Below are positions 44,517-53,869 of a stretch of DNA of 57,750 nucleotides, piece after piece. Origin of the DNA: Glaesserella sp041814905 (GTDB lineage: Bacteria; Pseudomonadota; Gammaproteobacteria; Enterobacterales; Pasteurellaceae); assembly GCF_041814905.1 (NCBI RefSeq), contig NZ_JBGXYA010000017.1, forward strand, positions 1 through 57,750. The letters are read 5' to 3'. The notes under the pieces were generated by a model, which worked only from the letters and a program-made list of their open reading frames with translations, ran no database searches and was not told the DNA's origin. A program made the position numbers and the translations under genes. Each line of letters begins with the position of its first letter. Position 1 is the first letter of the stretch.

Positions 44517-45887
44517 TTACAATTTTTCTACTAACTCCACCGCATAGCCGATATAGCTTGCCGGTGTCATCTGTTTTAAGCGATCTTTTTCTGCTTGCGG
44601 TAACGTTAAACCGTCGATAAAGTGGCGCATAGCCTCACCGTCAACCCGCTTACCTCGAGTCAGTTCTTTTAACTTTTCATATGGTTTTTCAATGCCGTAG
44701 CGACGCATGACGGTTTGAATCGGCTCTGCTAACACTTCCCAATTTTGGTCTAACTCTTCGGCTAGGTGCTGCTCGTTTACTTCTAATTTGCTGATTCCTT
44801 TTAAGGTTGCCGCATAAGCGATTAATGCGTAGCCTAAGCCGACACCTAAGTTACGTAGAACAGTAGAATCCGTTAAATCACGTTGCCAACGGGAAATCGG
44901 TAATTTTTGACCTAAATGGGTCATTACTGCATTGGCTAAACCTAAGTTGCCTTCAGAATTTTCAAAGTCAATCGGATTCACTTTGTGCGGCATGGTCGAT
45001 GAGCCGATTTCACCCGCAACAGTGCGTTGTTTAAAGTGATTTAAAGCAATATATCCCCACATATCGCGGTCGAAGTCGATCACGATAGTATTAAAGCGTG
45101 CGACACAATCAAAAAACTCGGCGATATAGTCATGCGGTTCAATTTGCGTGGTGTACGGATTCCACGTCACACCTAAAGATTGTTCGATAAATTCTTGACT
45201 GAACTGATGCCAATCAATTTCAGGATACGCCGCTAAATGTGCATTATAATTGCCTACCGCACCGTTGATTTTGGCTAAAATCGCTATATTTTCAAGTTGT
45301 TTATATTGGCGCTTTAACCGATAGGCGACGTTTGCCATTTCTTTACCAATAGTCGTCGGGCTGGCCGGCTGACCGTGCGTACGGGAAAGTAGCGGAATTT
45401 TTTTGTAACGGTCGGCAAGTTCAGCGATGGTATCAATGACTTTTTTCCATTCGGGAAGTAACACTTCTTCACGTGCTGTTTTTAACATTAAAGCGTGCGA
45501 CGTGTTGTTGATATCTTCCGAAGTGCAGGCAAAGTGGATAAATTCGCTGATTTTTGCAAGTTCCGGCAAAGCTTCGCTTTTCTCTTTTAAGAAATATTCG
45601 ACTGCTTTTACGTCATGGTTGGTGGTTCGCTCAATGGTTTTGATTCGTTCCGCATCGGCTAGCGAAAAATTGGTCACAATTTGGTTTAAGTAATCGTTTG
45701 CTTCTTTTGATAAGGCTGAAACTTCACTGATTTGTGGGTGAGAAGCCAATTTTTGTAACCAGCGTACTTCTACGGTCACGCGGAATTTCAGTAAACCGAA
45801 CTCACTGAAAATCGGACGAAGTGTCGCAGCTTTATCTTGGTAGCGGCCATCAATAGGGGACAATGCAGTTAACGCATTCAGTTGCAT
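44517..45887 (-). CDS. purB: adenylosuccinate lyase
   Basis: This 456-residue enzyme of the fumarase/aspartase superfamily acts twice in purine synthesis, on SAICAR and on adenylosuccinate. The signature GSSTMPHKVNPIDFENSEGN is intact near residue 295, and THGQPASPTTIGKE near 170 carries the catalytic His. The length equals E. coli PurB (456). It follows hflD by 22 bases, the conserved hflD-purB order. Confidence 0.96.
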   Translation of the reverse strand: MQLNALTALSPIDGRYQDKAATLRPIFSEFGLLKFRVTVEVRWLQKLASHPQISEVSALSKEANDYLNQIVTNFSLADAERIKTIERTTNHDVKAVEYFLKEKSEALPELAKISEFIHFACTSEDINNTSHALMLKTAREEVLLPEWKKVIDTIAELADRYKKIPLLSRTHGQPASPTTIGKEMANVAYRLKRQYKQLENIAILAKINGAVGNYNAHLAAYPEIDWHQFSQEFIEQSLGVTWNPYTTQIEPHDYIAEFFDCVARFNTIVIDFDRDMWGYIALNHFKQRTVAGEIGSSTMPHKVNPIDFENSEGNLGLANAVMTHLGQKLPISRWQRDLTDSTVLRNLGVGLGYALIAYAATLKGISKLEVNEQHLAEELDQNWEVLAEPIQTVMRRYGIEKPYEKLKELTRGKRVDGEAMRHFIDGLTLPQAEKDRLKQMTPASYIGYAVELVEKL

Positions 45888-45909
45888 AAATTTGTTCTCC
45901 GGTTATAGA

Positions 45910-46539
45910 TTATAAAGAGGAATATAAAGATTGTACGGTGCTTAGAATTTTTCTGCGTGAGAACAGAAATTGCCAGCGGCTGCCTCCGACCTGTTGCCAT
46001 AAAATGCCTGCGCGGATTCCGGCGAGCAAGGTGGCGCGTACGCGGTGTTGAATATCCGGGCGGGCAAGATAATCGTGTACGCCTAACACTTGGATTTTGG
46101 CACCAAGCGGGCTGATGACGTCGCTATACACACTTGCCATATTGGCGATCATTTGCTCATGCAAAATATCGCTGTCATAAAGAGACAGTTGGCGATTTAA
46201 TTGTTGTAATCGTTGTGCTAATACGGTTTTAGCTTGCGGATTTTTATCCAACTTTTGGCTAAGAGCAAGAATGGCAATCCAATAACGTCCTATTTCGGTA
46301 TCCAATTTTCCTTGTCTACCGCCAAATTGGGCTAATGCTGTTTCCAGCCCGAATTTAAGGTGTTCTAACTGACCGTCGAACACGGCGAGTGTCGAATCCG
46401 GTTGCGTGATTAACAAGCTTTCTAGGGAATATTTGAATATATTTCGATCCGCCGTGCCTTTGTGCGCGAATTGCTGAACCAGCGCGGCACTTTGACATAC
46501 GCCCGCCAAAGCGATGGAGATTTCTTGATAATTTGCCAT
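45910..46539 (-). CDS. hflD: high-frequency lysogenisation protein HflD homologue
   Basis: This 209-residue helical protein matches the HflD family (QEISIALAGVCQSAALVQQ at the start, KIQVLGVHDYLARPDIQHRVRATLLAGIRAG near the end). E. coli HflD is membrane-associated and affects lambda CII; its normal role is unclear. In E. coli mnmA precedes hflD-purB; here mnmA is absent and lon follows on the other strand after a 449-base gap. Confidence 0.92.
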   Translation of the reverse strand: MANYQEISIALAGVCQSAALVQQFAHKGTADRNIFKYSLESLLITQPDSTLAVFDGQLEHLKFGLETALAQFGGRQGKLDTEIGRYWIAILALSQKLDKNPQAKTVLAQRLQQLNRQLSLYDSDILHEQMIANMASVYSDVISPLGAKIQVLGVHDYLARPDIQHRVRATLLAGIRAGILWQQVGGSRWQFLFSRRKILSTVQSLYSSL

Positions 46540-46929
46540 TTTTCAATGCATCGATTTGTAAAATTAGGCGGAAAATATAGCACAAAACAGTGAAGAAATG
46601 TAGATGACTTTAGCAATGTAAGTTCGATGGAAAGGTATACAACGTCTTTGGCTACGTTCTCATTTACCTGTTGAAGACGATAGTGTCTCCGCATATATGT
46701 TGAAAGACGAAAAACGGTGGCAACTTTTTTCAGTTTACAAGCGGTCGGAAACCGCACTATTTTTGCAAATTATTCGTTATTTTCGACCGCTTGTTTTGAC
46801 TGACAGATAGTGTGTTCTTCAAAATAGGGATAAACGCCTTAATCCGAATGCGATTTGGTAAGTCTGCCCAAAATATCCGTATGATTTTTCAGCGGTAAAA
46901 TTTCCTCTTATCAATTTATCTATTTTTCT
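46540..46929. other. intergenic region hflD-lon with USS pair and possible gene remnant
   Basis: An inverted USS pair spans 46737-46794 with TTTTTGCAAAT between. On the plus strand, 46634-46804 is open with no good start and reads as protein-like sequence (for example LPVEDDSVSAYMLKDEKRW), which runs through the first USS and stops at TAG. It could be the decayed 3-prime end of a lost gene. No other gene was found here. Confidence 0.4.
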
Positions 46930-46957
46930 CTTGTATTTCCCGAATCAACCCCCATAA
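46930..46957 (+). promoter_or_regulatory. sigma-32 (heat shock) type promoter for lon
   Basis: CTTGTAT and CCCCATAA are separated by 13 bases, close to the sigma-32 consensus CTTGAAA-N11-16-CCCCATNT. It ends 31 bases ahead of the lon start, and lon is a heat shock gene in related bacteria. Confidence 0.65.
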
Positions 46958-46988
46958 TTGAAAGTATTGAATTGAGGAGAGCAGAAAG

Positions 46989-49394
46989 ATGGCAAGAAAA
47001 AAGAAACCAATCGAATTACCACTATTACCGCTACGTGACGTAGTGGTGTTTCCATTTATGGTAATGCCGTTGTTTGTAGGGCGGGATAAGTCTATCCAAG
47101 CGTTACGTGCGGCGATGGAAACCAATAAGCAACTGTTTTTAGTGACACAAAAAGATCCGAATAAAGAAGATCCGACAGCGGACGATATTTATGATGTCGG
47201 GGTAATGGCAAATATCATTCAAATGCTGAATTTGCCTGACGGCACGGTGAAAGTGTTGGTGGAAGGGCAAGTGCGCGCCAAAATCGACCATATTCATGAT
47301 GATAAAAATGGCTTCTGGGTAGGTGTTTCACCGCTGGTTTCAGATTATCAGGACGATAATGAAGAGTTAAAAGCAATCGCCAAAACCGCATTAAATGAAT
47401 TTGAAAATTATGTGAAAAGCAATAAAAAAGTGCCTGCGGAAATTGTGCCTAAACTGCATAAAATCACTTTTGAGGATCGCCTTGTCGATACGATGGCGGC
47501 AAATCTCGTTGCGCCGGTAAAACAGAAACAAGCTCTGCTAGAAGAAGCAAATCTGATTGCGCGTTTTGAAGCGCTGTTGGTTGCGATGGCAACGGAAATG
47601 GATACGATGGAAACCGAAAGCCGTATTCGTAACCGCGTGAAACAACAAATGGAGAAAAATCAGCGCGATTATTACTTAAACGAACAGATCAAAGCGATTC
47701 AAAAAGAATTAGGCAATGGCGAAGAGCATGAACAGACAGAGTTGGATAAACTTAAAATCAAGATTGACGAAGCTAAACTTCCGACTGAAGTCAAAGATAA
47801 AATAGATAATGAGTTCAACAAACTCAAAGCTATGCCTCAAAGTTCTGCCGAAGCGACGGTGGTTCGCGGTTATATCGATTGGATTTTACAGATGCCGTGG
47901 AACAAGCGGTCAGTTGTGAAGAAAAATTTACAAAAAGCGCAAGAAGTGTTGGATAAAGATCACTACGGTTTAGAACGAGTAAAAGAGCGTATTTTGGAAT
48001 ATCTTGCGGTACAAAGCCGTTTGAACAAAATTAAAGGTCCGATTCTCTGTTTAGTCGGACCTCCGGGAGTCGGGAAAACGTCGTTGGGTCAATCGATTGC
48101 TAATGCAACCGGACGCAAATATGTACGTATGGCATTGGGAGGCGTGCGTGATGAGGCGGAAATTCGCGGTCACCGTCGTACTTATATCGGTTCCATGCCG
48201 GGGCAGTTAATGCAGAAAATGGCGAAAGTCGGCGTACGTAACCCGTTATTTTTGCTCGATGAAATCGACAAAATGGCACAGGATATGCGCGGCGATCCGG
48301 CTTCCGCATTATTGGAAGTATTGGACCCTGAACAGAACAAAGCCTTTAACGATCACTATTTAGAAGTGGATTATGACCTTTCCGATGTGATGTTTGTGGC
48401 AACCTCTAACTCGATGCATATTCCGCCGGCGTTGTTAGACCGTATGGAAGTGATTCGTCTTTCAGGTTATACCGAAGATGAAAAAATGCACATTGCGAAA
48501 GAGCATTTGATTGCAAAACAAAAAGAGAATAACGGTATTAAAGAGAACGAACTGACTATTGAAGACAGTGCGGTTCTCGGCATTATCCGTTATTACACCC
48601 GTGAAGCCGGTGTGCGTAATTTAGAACGTGAAATCGCAAAAATCTGCCGTAAAGCGGTAAAAGCATTAGTATTGGATAAGACGTTGAAATCAATTTCCGT
48701 TTCCGATAAGAATCTGAAAGAGTATTTGGGCGTACAGCGTTTTGATTATGGCAAAATGGACAACCAAAACCGTATCGGTGAAGTGACTGGTTTGGCGTGG
48801 ACGGAAGTCGGTGGTGATTTATTGACCATTGAAACTGCATCTGTTGTCGGTAAAGGTAAATTCTCTTACACCGGTTCTTTAGGTGATGTGATGAAAGAAT
48901 CTATCCAAGCAGCAATGATGGTGATGCGCGCGAGAGCCGAAAAATTGGGCATCGCGATGGATTTCCACGAAAAACGGGATATCCACGTTCACGTACCGGA
49001 AGGTGCAACACCGAAAGACGGTCCGAGTGCGGGTATTGCGATGTGTACGGCGTTGGTTTCCAGTTTAACCGGTAACCCTGTTCGAGCCGATGTAGCGATG
49101 ACCGGTGAAATTACACTTCGCGGTAAAGTGTTACCGATCGGTGGTTTAAAAGAAAAATTGTTAGCCGCACACCGTGGTGGTATTAAAACCGTGATTATTC
49201 CGAAAGAAAATGAAAAAGATCTAGAGGAAATCCCGGATAATGCAAAACAAGCGTTAGAGATTCATGCGGTAGAAACTATCGATGAAGTACTGGCAATTGC
49301 ATTGCAAAATCCGCCCGAAGGTGTTGAGGTAATACCGCAATCGACAAAGCCGATTAAGGTGAAAAAAACCAAAACGGTTCCTGCAATTCAGTAG
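46989..49394 (+). CDS. lon: ATP-dependent protease Lon
   Basis: This 801-residue cytoplasmic protease degrades misfolded and regulatory proteins. The N-terminal substrate domain opens LPLLPLRDVVVFPFMVMPLFVG, the AAA module has GPPGVGKTSLGQSIA, and the protease domain has the catalytic serine in PKDGPSAGIAMCTAL and the catalytic lysine about 43 residues later in GGLKEKLLAA. GAGGAGAGC precedes the ATG. A USS lies within the gene at 47902. Two terminators follow. Confidence 0.97.
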   Translation: MARKKKPIELPLLPLRDVVVFPFMVMPLFVGRDKSIQALRAAMETNKQLFLVTQKDPNKEDPTADDIYDVGVMANIIQMLNLPDGTVKVLVEGQVRAKIDHIHDDKNGFWVGVSPLVSDYQDDNEELKAIAKTALNEFENYVKSNKKVPAEIVPKLHKITFEDRLVDTMAANLVAPVKQKQALLEEANLIARFEALLVAMATEMDTMETESRIRNRVKQQMEKNQRDYYLNEQIKAIQKELGNGEEHEQTELDKLKIKIDEAKLPTEVKDKIDNEFNKLKAMPQSSAEATVVRGYIDWILQMPWNKRSVVKKNLQKAQEVLDKDHYGLERVKERILEYLAVQSRLNKIKGPILCLVGPPGVGKTSLGQSIANATGRKYVRMALGGVRDEAEIRGHRRTYIGSMPGQLMQKMAKVGVRNPLFLLDEIDKMAQDMRGDPASALLEVLDPEQNKAFNDHYLEVDYDLSDVMFVATSNSMHIPPALLDRMEVIRLSGYTEDEKMHIAKEHLIAKQKENNGIKENELTIEDSAVLGIIRYYTREAGVRNLEREIAKICRKAVKALVLDKTLKSISVSDKNLKEYLGVQRFDYGKMDNQNRIGEVTGLAWTEVGGDLLTIETASVVGKGKFSYTGSLGDVMKESIQAAMMVMRARAEKLGIAMDFHEKRDIHVHVPEGATPKDGPSAGIAMCTALVSSLTGNPVRADVAMTGEITLRGKVLPIGGLKEKLLAAHRGGIKTVIIPKENEKDLEEIPDNAKQALEIHAVETIDEVLAIALQNPPEGVEVIPQSTKPIKVKKTKTVPAIQ

Positions 49395-49407
49395 TCATAA
49401 CCAAAAT

Positions 49408-49442
49408 GAAACAGCACGCCGAAAAGCGTGCTGTTTTTTTTA
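49408..49442 (+). terminator. lon terminator
   Basis: AACAGCACGC and GCGTGCTGTT form a perfect 10-bp stem with a 6-base loop followed by a run of eight or more T. Confidence 0.92.
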
Positions 49443-49465
49443 TGTAGTAGGTTTTGGCGGATACC

Positions 49466-49500
49466 ATAAAAAACGCCCACTAAGTTGTGTGCGTTTTTTT
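49466..49500 (-). terminator. leuCD terminator
   Basis: AAAAAACGC and GCGTTTTTT pair, extended by CAC/GTG past a mismatch, just after the leuD stop codon. It has T-runs on both strands. Confidence 0.75.
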
Positions 49501-49506
49501 ATTTTC

Positions 49507-50109
49507 TTAGCGTAAAAATGCCGGAATTTTACTTTCGTACTCTGCAATTTTGTCTTCGTATTGTAGAGTTAAACCGATATTATCCAAGCCGTTTAACAGG
49601 CAGTGACGGCGGAATTCGTCCAACTCGAAGCGATAGATTTTTTCACCGACCGTTACGGTCATTGCTTCTAAATCAATATGAATCGGTTTGCCTTCATTTG
49701 CCCACACCCATTGGAAAATTTCTTCCACTTCCTCTTCGCTCAGACGAATCGGCAACATATGGTTGTTTAAGCTGTTGTTGTAAAAAATATCGGCGAAACT
49801 CGGGGCGATCATGGCTTTAAACCCATAATCTGCTAATGCCCATGGCGCATGCTCACGGGAAGAACCACAACCTAAATTTTTACGCGCCAACAGAATGGTT
49901 GCGCCTTGATATTGAGGATAATTCAACACAAATTCAGGGTTGGGCTGCGTTCCTTCAACATCCAAATAACGCCATTCGTGAAATAAATGCTTGCCGAAAC
50001 CGACACGGGTAATCGCTTGGAGAAATTGCTTCGGAATAATTGCATCGGTATCGACATTTGCCGCATCAAGCGGAACGACTAAACCGGAGAGTTGTTTAAA
50101 ACCTGCCAT
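49507..50109 (-). CDS. leuD: 3-isopropylmalate dehydratase small subunit
   Basis: This 200-residue subunit pairs with LeuC to isomerise 2- to 3-isopropylmalate in leucine synthesis. The swivel-domain motifs NVDTDAIIPKQFL and GCGSSREHAPWAL are intact. AAGGAGCTC precedes the ATG, and the gap after leuC is ten bases, so both are one operon. The length matches the family (about 200). Confidence 0.96.
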   Translation of the reverse strand: MAGFKQLSGLVVPLDAANVDTDAIIPKQFLQAITRVGFGKHLFHEWRYLDVEGTQPNPEFVLNYPQYQGATILLARKNLGCGSSREHAPWALADYGFKAMIAPSFADIFYNNSLNNHMLPIRLSEEEVEEIFQWVWANEGKPIHIDLEAMTVTVGEKIYRFELDEFRRHCLLNGLDNIGLTLQYEDKIAEYESKIPAFLR

Positions 50110-50119
50110 GATGAGCTCC

Positions 50120-51529
50120 TTAATTTAATTCTACGTGGCGAATATCAACAAATTTGCCGAACACGGCTGCAGCGGCAGCCATTGCCGGGCTGACCAAATG
50201 GGTACGCCCGTTACGCCCTTGGCGACCTTCAAAATTACGGTTGCTGGTTGACGCACAACGTTCCCATTCCCCCAAACGGTCATCATTCATGCCCAAGCAC
50301 ATAGAGCATCCCGGGTTACGCCATTCAGCCCCTGCTTCAATAAAGATTTTATCCAAGCCTTCTTTTTCCGCTTGTTCTTTAACCAAACCGGAACCCGGTA
50401 CGACAAGGATACGTTTTACGTTGTCGGCTTTTTTGCGCCCTTTCATCACGGCGGCGGCGGCGCGTAAATCTTCAATACGGGAATTGGTACAAGAGCCGAT
50501 GAAGACCTGATCGACAGGGACGTTTTTGAAATCCGTGTTTGGTGTTAAACCGATATATGCCAGTGCTTTTTCGGCGGAAGCGCGTTGCACCGGATCCGCC
50601 ATATCGGCAGGATTCGGAATAACTTGATCGATGCCAATCACCTGTCCCGGATTCGTTCCCCAAGTCACTTGCGGTGAAATGTCTTTCGCTTCTAAGGTGA
50701 CAACCGTATCAAATTCGGCATCTTCATCGCTTTTTAAGGTTTTCCAATATGCAACGGCATCATCCCAATCCTTTCCTTTCGGCGCATGAGGACGATCTTT
50801 TAAATAGGCAAAGGTCGTTTCATCCGGAGCGATTAAACCGGCTTTCGCCCCCAATTCGATAGCCATGTTACACACGGTCATGCGGCCTTCCATCGATAAA
50901 TCACGAATGGCTTCGCCGCAGAACTCTACGACGTGTCCGGTACCGCCCGCCATGGTGGTTTTACCAATAATGGCAAGCACGATATCTTTTGCGGTAATAC
51001 CCGGCGCGACTTTACCACGGACTTCGATTTTCATATTTTTCGCCCGAGCCTGTTTTAAGGTTTGGGTCGCAAGGACGTGTTCCACTTCGGAGGTGCCGAT
51101 ACCGAACGCCAATGCACCAAACGCCCCGTGCGTTGCAGTGTGCGAGTCGCCGCAAACAATTGTCATGCCTGGCAAAGTGAGTCCCTGTTCCGGTCCCATC
51201 ACATGCACGATGCCTTGTTCTTTGGTATTCATGTCAAATAAGGAAATACCGGTGGATTGACAGTTTTTTTCCAGTTCCAATACTTGGATTTTGGCTTGAC
51301 CTTCCAGTTTACTGACATCACGTACTTGAGTGGAAATGCTGTGATCCATTGTGCCGAATGTTTTTTCAACTTGACGGACTTGGCGATTGGCGACACGCAA
51401 TCCATCAAAAGCTTGAGGACTGGTCACTTCATGAATCAGGTGGCGGTTAATATAAAGAATCGGGGTTTCGCCGGCTTCTTCATGCACCACATGGGCATCA
51501 AATAATTTTTCGTATAGGGTTTTTTTCAT
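50120..51529 (-). CDS. leuC: 3-isopropylmalate dehydratase large subunit
   Basis: This 469-residue aconitase-family subunit carries the 4Fe-4S cluster. The three cysteine ligands are in FIGSCTNSRIEDL (about residue 347) and GCSMCLGMN (about 407-410). DSHTATHGAFGALAFGIG is the conserved substrate-binding stretch. It is complete at the family length. leuA and leuB are not adjacent; a Bcr-type transporter lies upstream in the same orientation after a 326-base gap. Confidence 0.96.
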   Translation of the reverse strand: MKKTLYEKLFDAHVVHEEAGETPILYINRHLIHEVTSPQAFDGLRVANRQVRQVEKTFGTMDHSISTQVRDVSKLEGQAKIQVLELEKNCQSTGISLFDMNTKEQGIVHVMGPEQGLTLPGMTIVCGDSHTATHGAFGALAFGIGTSEVEHVLATQTLKQARAKNMKIEVRGKVAPGITAKDIVLAIIGKTTMAGGTGHVVEFCGEAIRDLSMEGRMTVCNMAIELGAKAGLIAPDETTFAYLKDRPHAPKGKDWDDAVAYWKTLKSDEDAEFDTVVTLEAKDISPQVTWGTNPGQVIGIDQVIPNPADMADPVQRASAEKALAYIGLTPNTDFKNVPVDQVFIGSCTNSRIEDLRAAAAVMKGRKKADNVKRILVVPGSGLVKEQAEKEGLDKIFIEAGAEWRNPGCSMCLGMNDDRLGEWERCASTSNRNFEGRQGRNGRTHLVSPAMAAAAAVFGKFVDIRHVELN

Positions 51530-51855
51530 AACTGTGTTCCAACTCTAAAATAAACTAACAAGCGGTCGGATTTACAAGAAATTTTGCAAATTTTTCAGTA
51601 AAAGCAACCGCTTGCATAAGTGGTAAGGAATATAACCGCTATTAAAATGAAAGTAAAACGCTATTTTTGCTTAAAATAGTGGCTTTTATGCTGCGAAATA
51701 AGCGAAAAATCGCCACTTTTCTACACTTTAAAGTGAAAAATTCTGTTTGATGTAAATCTGAAAAGATCTTATCCAGAAAAATCTTCAATTTGTAGGGCTT
51801 TGATAAAAAGGACACTCACTTTGATAGGTTTTCCCTTTTTGCACAAACTTCATTT
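51530..51855. promoter_or_regulatory. leuC upstream region with USS near-pair and palindromes
   Basis: Contents: ACAAGCGGT at 51558 facing a variant ACCGCTTGC at 51607-51615 with ATTTTGCAAATTTTT between; a CTATTTT/AAAATAG hairpin (51661-51679); AGTGGC/GCCACT arms (51678-51683 and 51712-51717); and a 12-bp perfect palindrome CACTTTAAAGTG (51724-51735). The USS near-pair lies 29-86 bases ahead of leuC and could form in its leader RNA. No Leu-rich leader peptide was found. Confidence 0.4.
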
Positions 51856-53043
51856 TTACTCACTTTCTTTGCAAGAAAGGAAGTAATAAGCAATACAGGA
51901 CGTAATGACACAAGTTGCCATGGCAAAGACCATTGGTCGTTCAGTGACTAATGGAATATGCGAGAGGACTAAACCGATTAAAGATCCGATCCCGAAACGT
52001 GCGGTGCCTGCCACGGCATTTGCCGTACCCGCCATTTGCGGATAACGGTCTAAAATCGCGGCAGAAGCGTTACTACCGATAGTCGGGTTAATCCCGATAA
52101 ATACGGCTACGGCAATTGCCATCGGCCATAAGCCAAGTTGAAAAATACCGCAGATGATAAGCCAAAGACCGGCAAGTAGTTGTATGGACAGCCCGAAACG
52201 TAGCATTTTTTCAGAACCGATTTTTGAAATTAAACGCCCGTTAATAAATGTCATCACAATCATGATCGAGATATTCATGACGAAAAAATAACCGAAGTGT
52301 TCGATTGAAACACCGTATATTCCGATATAAATAATCGATCCTGATGTTAAAAAACAGAACATTCCGGCAAAAGAAAGTCCGCCGACTGAGACATACCCTA
52401 ATGTTGCTTTATGGGAAATCAATGCGGCAAAATTTTTTAATACTTTTCCGAAATTAAGCGGTACTTTATTTTCTGGTTTTAAGGTCTCCGGTACATAGGT
52501 TGCAACCAATACCGCGCATAGCATTCCCATTGCCATCAACACATAGAAAATAGAATGCCAATGGAACCACTTCGCCAAATAACCGCCGACGATTGGAGCG
52601 ACTAACGGTGCTAACATCGTGATAATCATCATCGTAGACATAAAACGGGCGAATTGATTGCGGTCGAACATATCCCGCACAAGTGCGCCGACAACGACAG
52701 CCGGAGCTGCGCCGAAGAGTCCTTGAATTAATCGTAATAAATAGAAGCTATTAATGTCTGCTACCGTGGTTAGAAAATAGGAGGAAACGGCTCCGCCGAT
52801 AATGCCGATTAAAATAATCGGTTTACGTCCGAAACTATCGGCAATCGGCCCCCATAGTAATTGACCGCCAGCAAAGCCAATGGTGAATATTGCCAACGTG
52901 GTTTGGACCTTTTCCTGTGAAACGGCTAAATCACTGGCAATATTTAAAAAAGAAGGAAGATACATATCAATAGCCAGCGGAGGCAGCATTGATAATAATC
53001 CCAGAATGAGGACTAATAAGCCGTTTGGTCTGATTTTATTCAT
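51856..53043 (-). CDS. bcr: Bcr/CflA-family MFS multidrug transporter
   Basis: This 395-residue protein has 12 predicted membrane helices and the Bcr/CflA hallmarks PPLAIDMYLPSFLNIASDL in helix 1 and GPIADSFGRKPIILIG in the loop between helices 2 and 3. Family members export drugs such as bicyclomycin or chloramphenicol, or amino acids; the substrate here is unknown. Its start codon shares its first base with the rsuA stop region, so it is coupled to rsuA. Confidence 0.88.
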   Translation of the reverse strand: MNKIRPNGLLVLILGLLSMLPPLAIDMYLPSFLNIASDLAVSQEKVQTTLAIFTIGFAGGQLLWGPIADSFGRKPIILIGIIGGAVSSYFLTTVADINSFYLLRLIQGLFGAAPAVVVGALVRDMFDRNQFARFMSTMMIITMLAPLVAPIVGGYLAKWFHWHSIFYVLMAMGMLCAVLVATYVPETLKPENKVPLNFGKVLKNFAALISHKATLGYVSVGGLSFAGMFCFLTSGSIIYIGIYGVSIEHFGYFFVMNISIMIVMTFINGRLISKIGSEKMLRFGLSIQLLAGLWLIICGIFQLGLWPMAIAVAVFIGINPTIGSNASAAILDRYPQMAGTANAVAGTARFGIGSLIGLVLSHIPLVTERPMVFAMATCVITSCIAYYFLSCKESE

Positions 53044-53735
53044 TAAAAACTCTCTATTTCTTGTTCGGTTAAGGTGCGGAATTCACCTTCCTGTAAATTG
53101 TCATCTAAGGTGACATTACCGATTCGCCAACGGTGTAATGCGATAACTTTGTTACCGACGGCGGCAAACATCCGCTTAACTTGGTGATAGCGCCCCTCAC
53201 TAATAGTGAGATTCACATTATAATCATCCAAAATTTCTAATTGAGCCGGTTTAGTTACTGTTTTTTCACCGCGTAACAATATACCTTGCTCAAATTGTGC
53301 CATATAGAAATCCTCAACAGGGTCGGCAAGGGTCACTAAGTACGTTTTTTCACAATGATATTTAGGGGAAGTAATGCGATGTGACCATTGCCCATCGTCG
53401 GTTAATAGTACAAGTCCGGTAGTATCGGCATCCAAACGCCCGGCACAATGTAATTTTGTAGTAAGAGGATGGTCAAAAAATTGAAAAACGGTTGGATAAT
53501 CGCCGTCATCATGTGAGCAGACACAATTTTGTGGTTTGTTAAACATAAAATATTGTCCGTCTCCCATCCATTCCAGCAGTTTGTCCTCAAAACAGACTTC
53601 GTCTTGTTCGTTAATTTTTGTCGCACCGTTTTTTTCGATTTGCCCGTTAACGCTAACAAGTCCGTTTTTTAATGCTTTGCTTGCCTGAGAACGGGTTAAG
53701 CCGGTATTTTCGGCGATAAATTTATCTAATCGCAT
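53043..53735 (-). CDS. rsuA: 16S rRNA pseudouridine(516) synthase
   Basis: This 230-residue enzyme isomerises U516 of 16S rRNA. An N-terminal S4 RNA-binding domain (MRLDKFIAENTGLTRSQASK) precedes the synthase domain with the catalytic Asp in GRLDADTTGLVLLTDDG and the late motif ISEGRYHQVKRMFAAVGNKV. The length matches E. coli RsuA (231). It is the first gene of an rsuA-bcr pair, an order also found in Haemophilus. Confidence 0.95.
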   Translation of the reverse strand: MRLDKFIAENTGLTRSQASKALKNGLVSVNGQIEKNGATKINEQDEVCFEDKLLEWMGDGQYFMFNKPQNCVCSHDDGDYPTVFQFFDHPLTTKLHCAGRLDADTTGLVLLTDDGQWSHRITSPKYHCEKTYLVTLADPVEDFYMAQFEQGILLRGEKTVTKPAQLEILDDYNVNLTISEGRYHQVKRMFAAVGNKVIALHRWRIGNVTLDDNLQEGEFRTLTEQEIESF

Positions 53736-53869
53736 ATTGATTTTATTAAGTTATAAAAATAGACATTATAGATCTATTTGACCTTTTTCGTTGTAAATTT
53801 TTGCAAGCCTTTTGTGATATTCCCGAGTATAATGCACACCAATTTTTGGTGACATTTTTGAGCTATTTT

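Noticed and set aside
51785..51853. 22-codon frame directly after the bcr-type gene on the minus strand (MKFVQKGKTYQSECPFYQSPTN would be within it)
   Set aside because: It starts three bases after the transporter stop but has no clear ribosome binding site, no recognisable family and a length expected by chance in AT-rich sequence.
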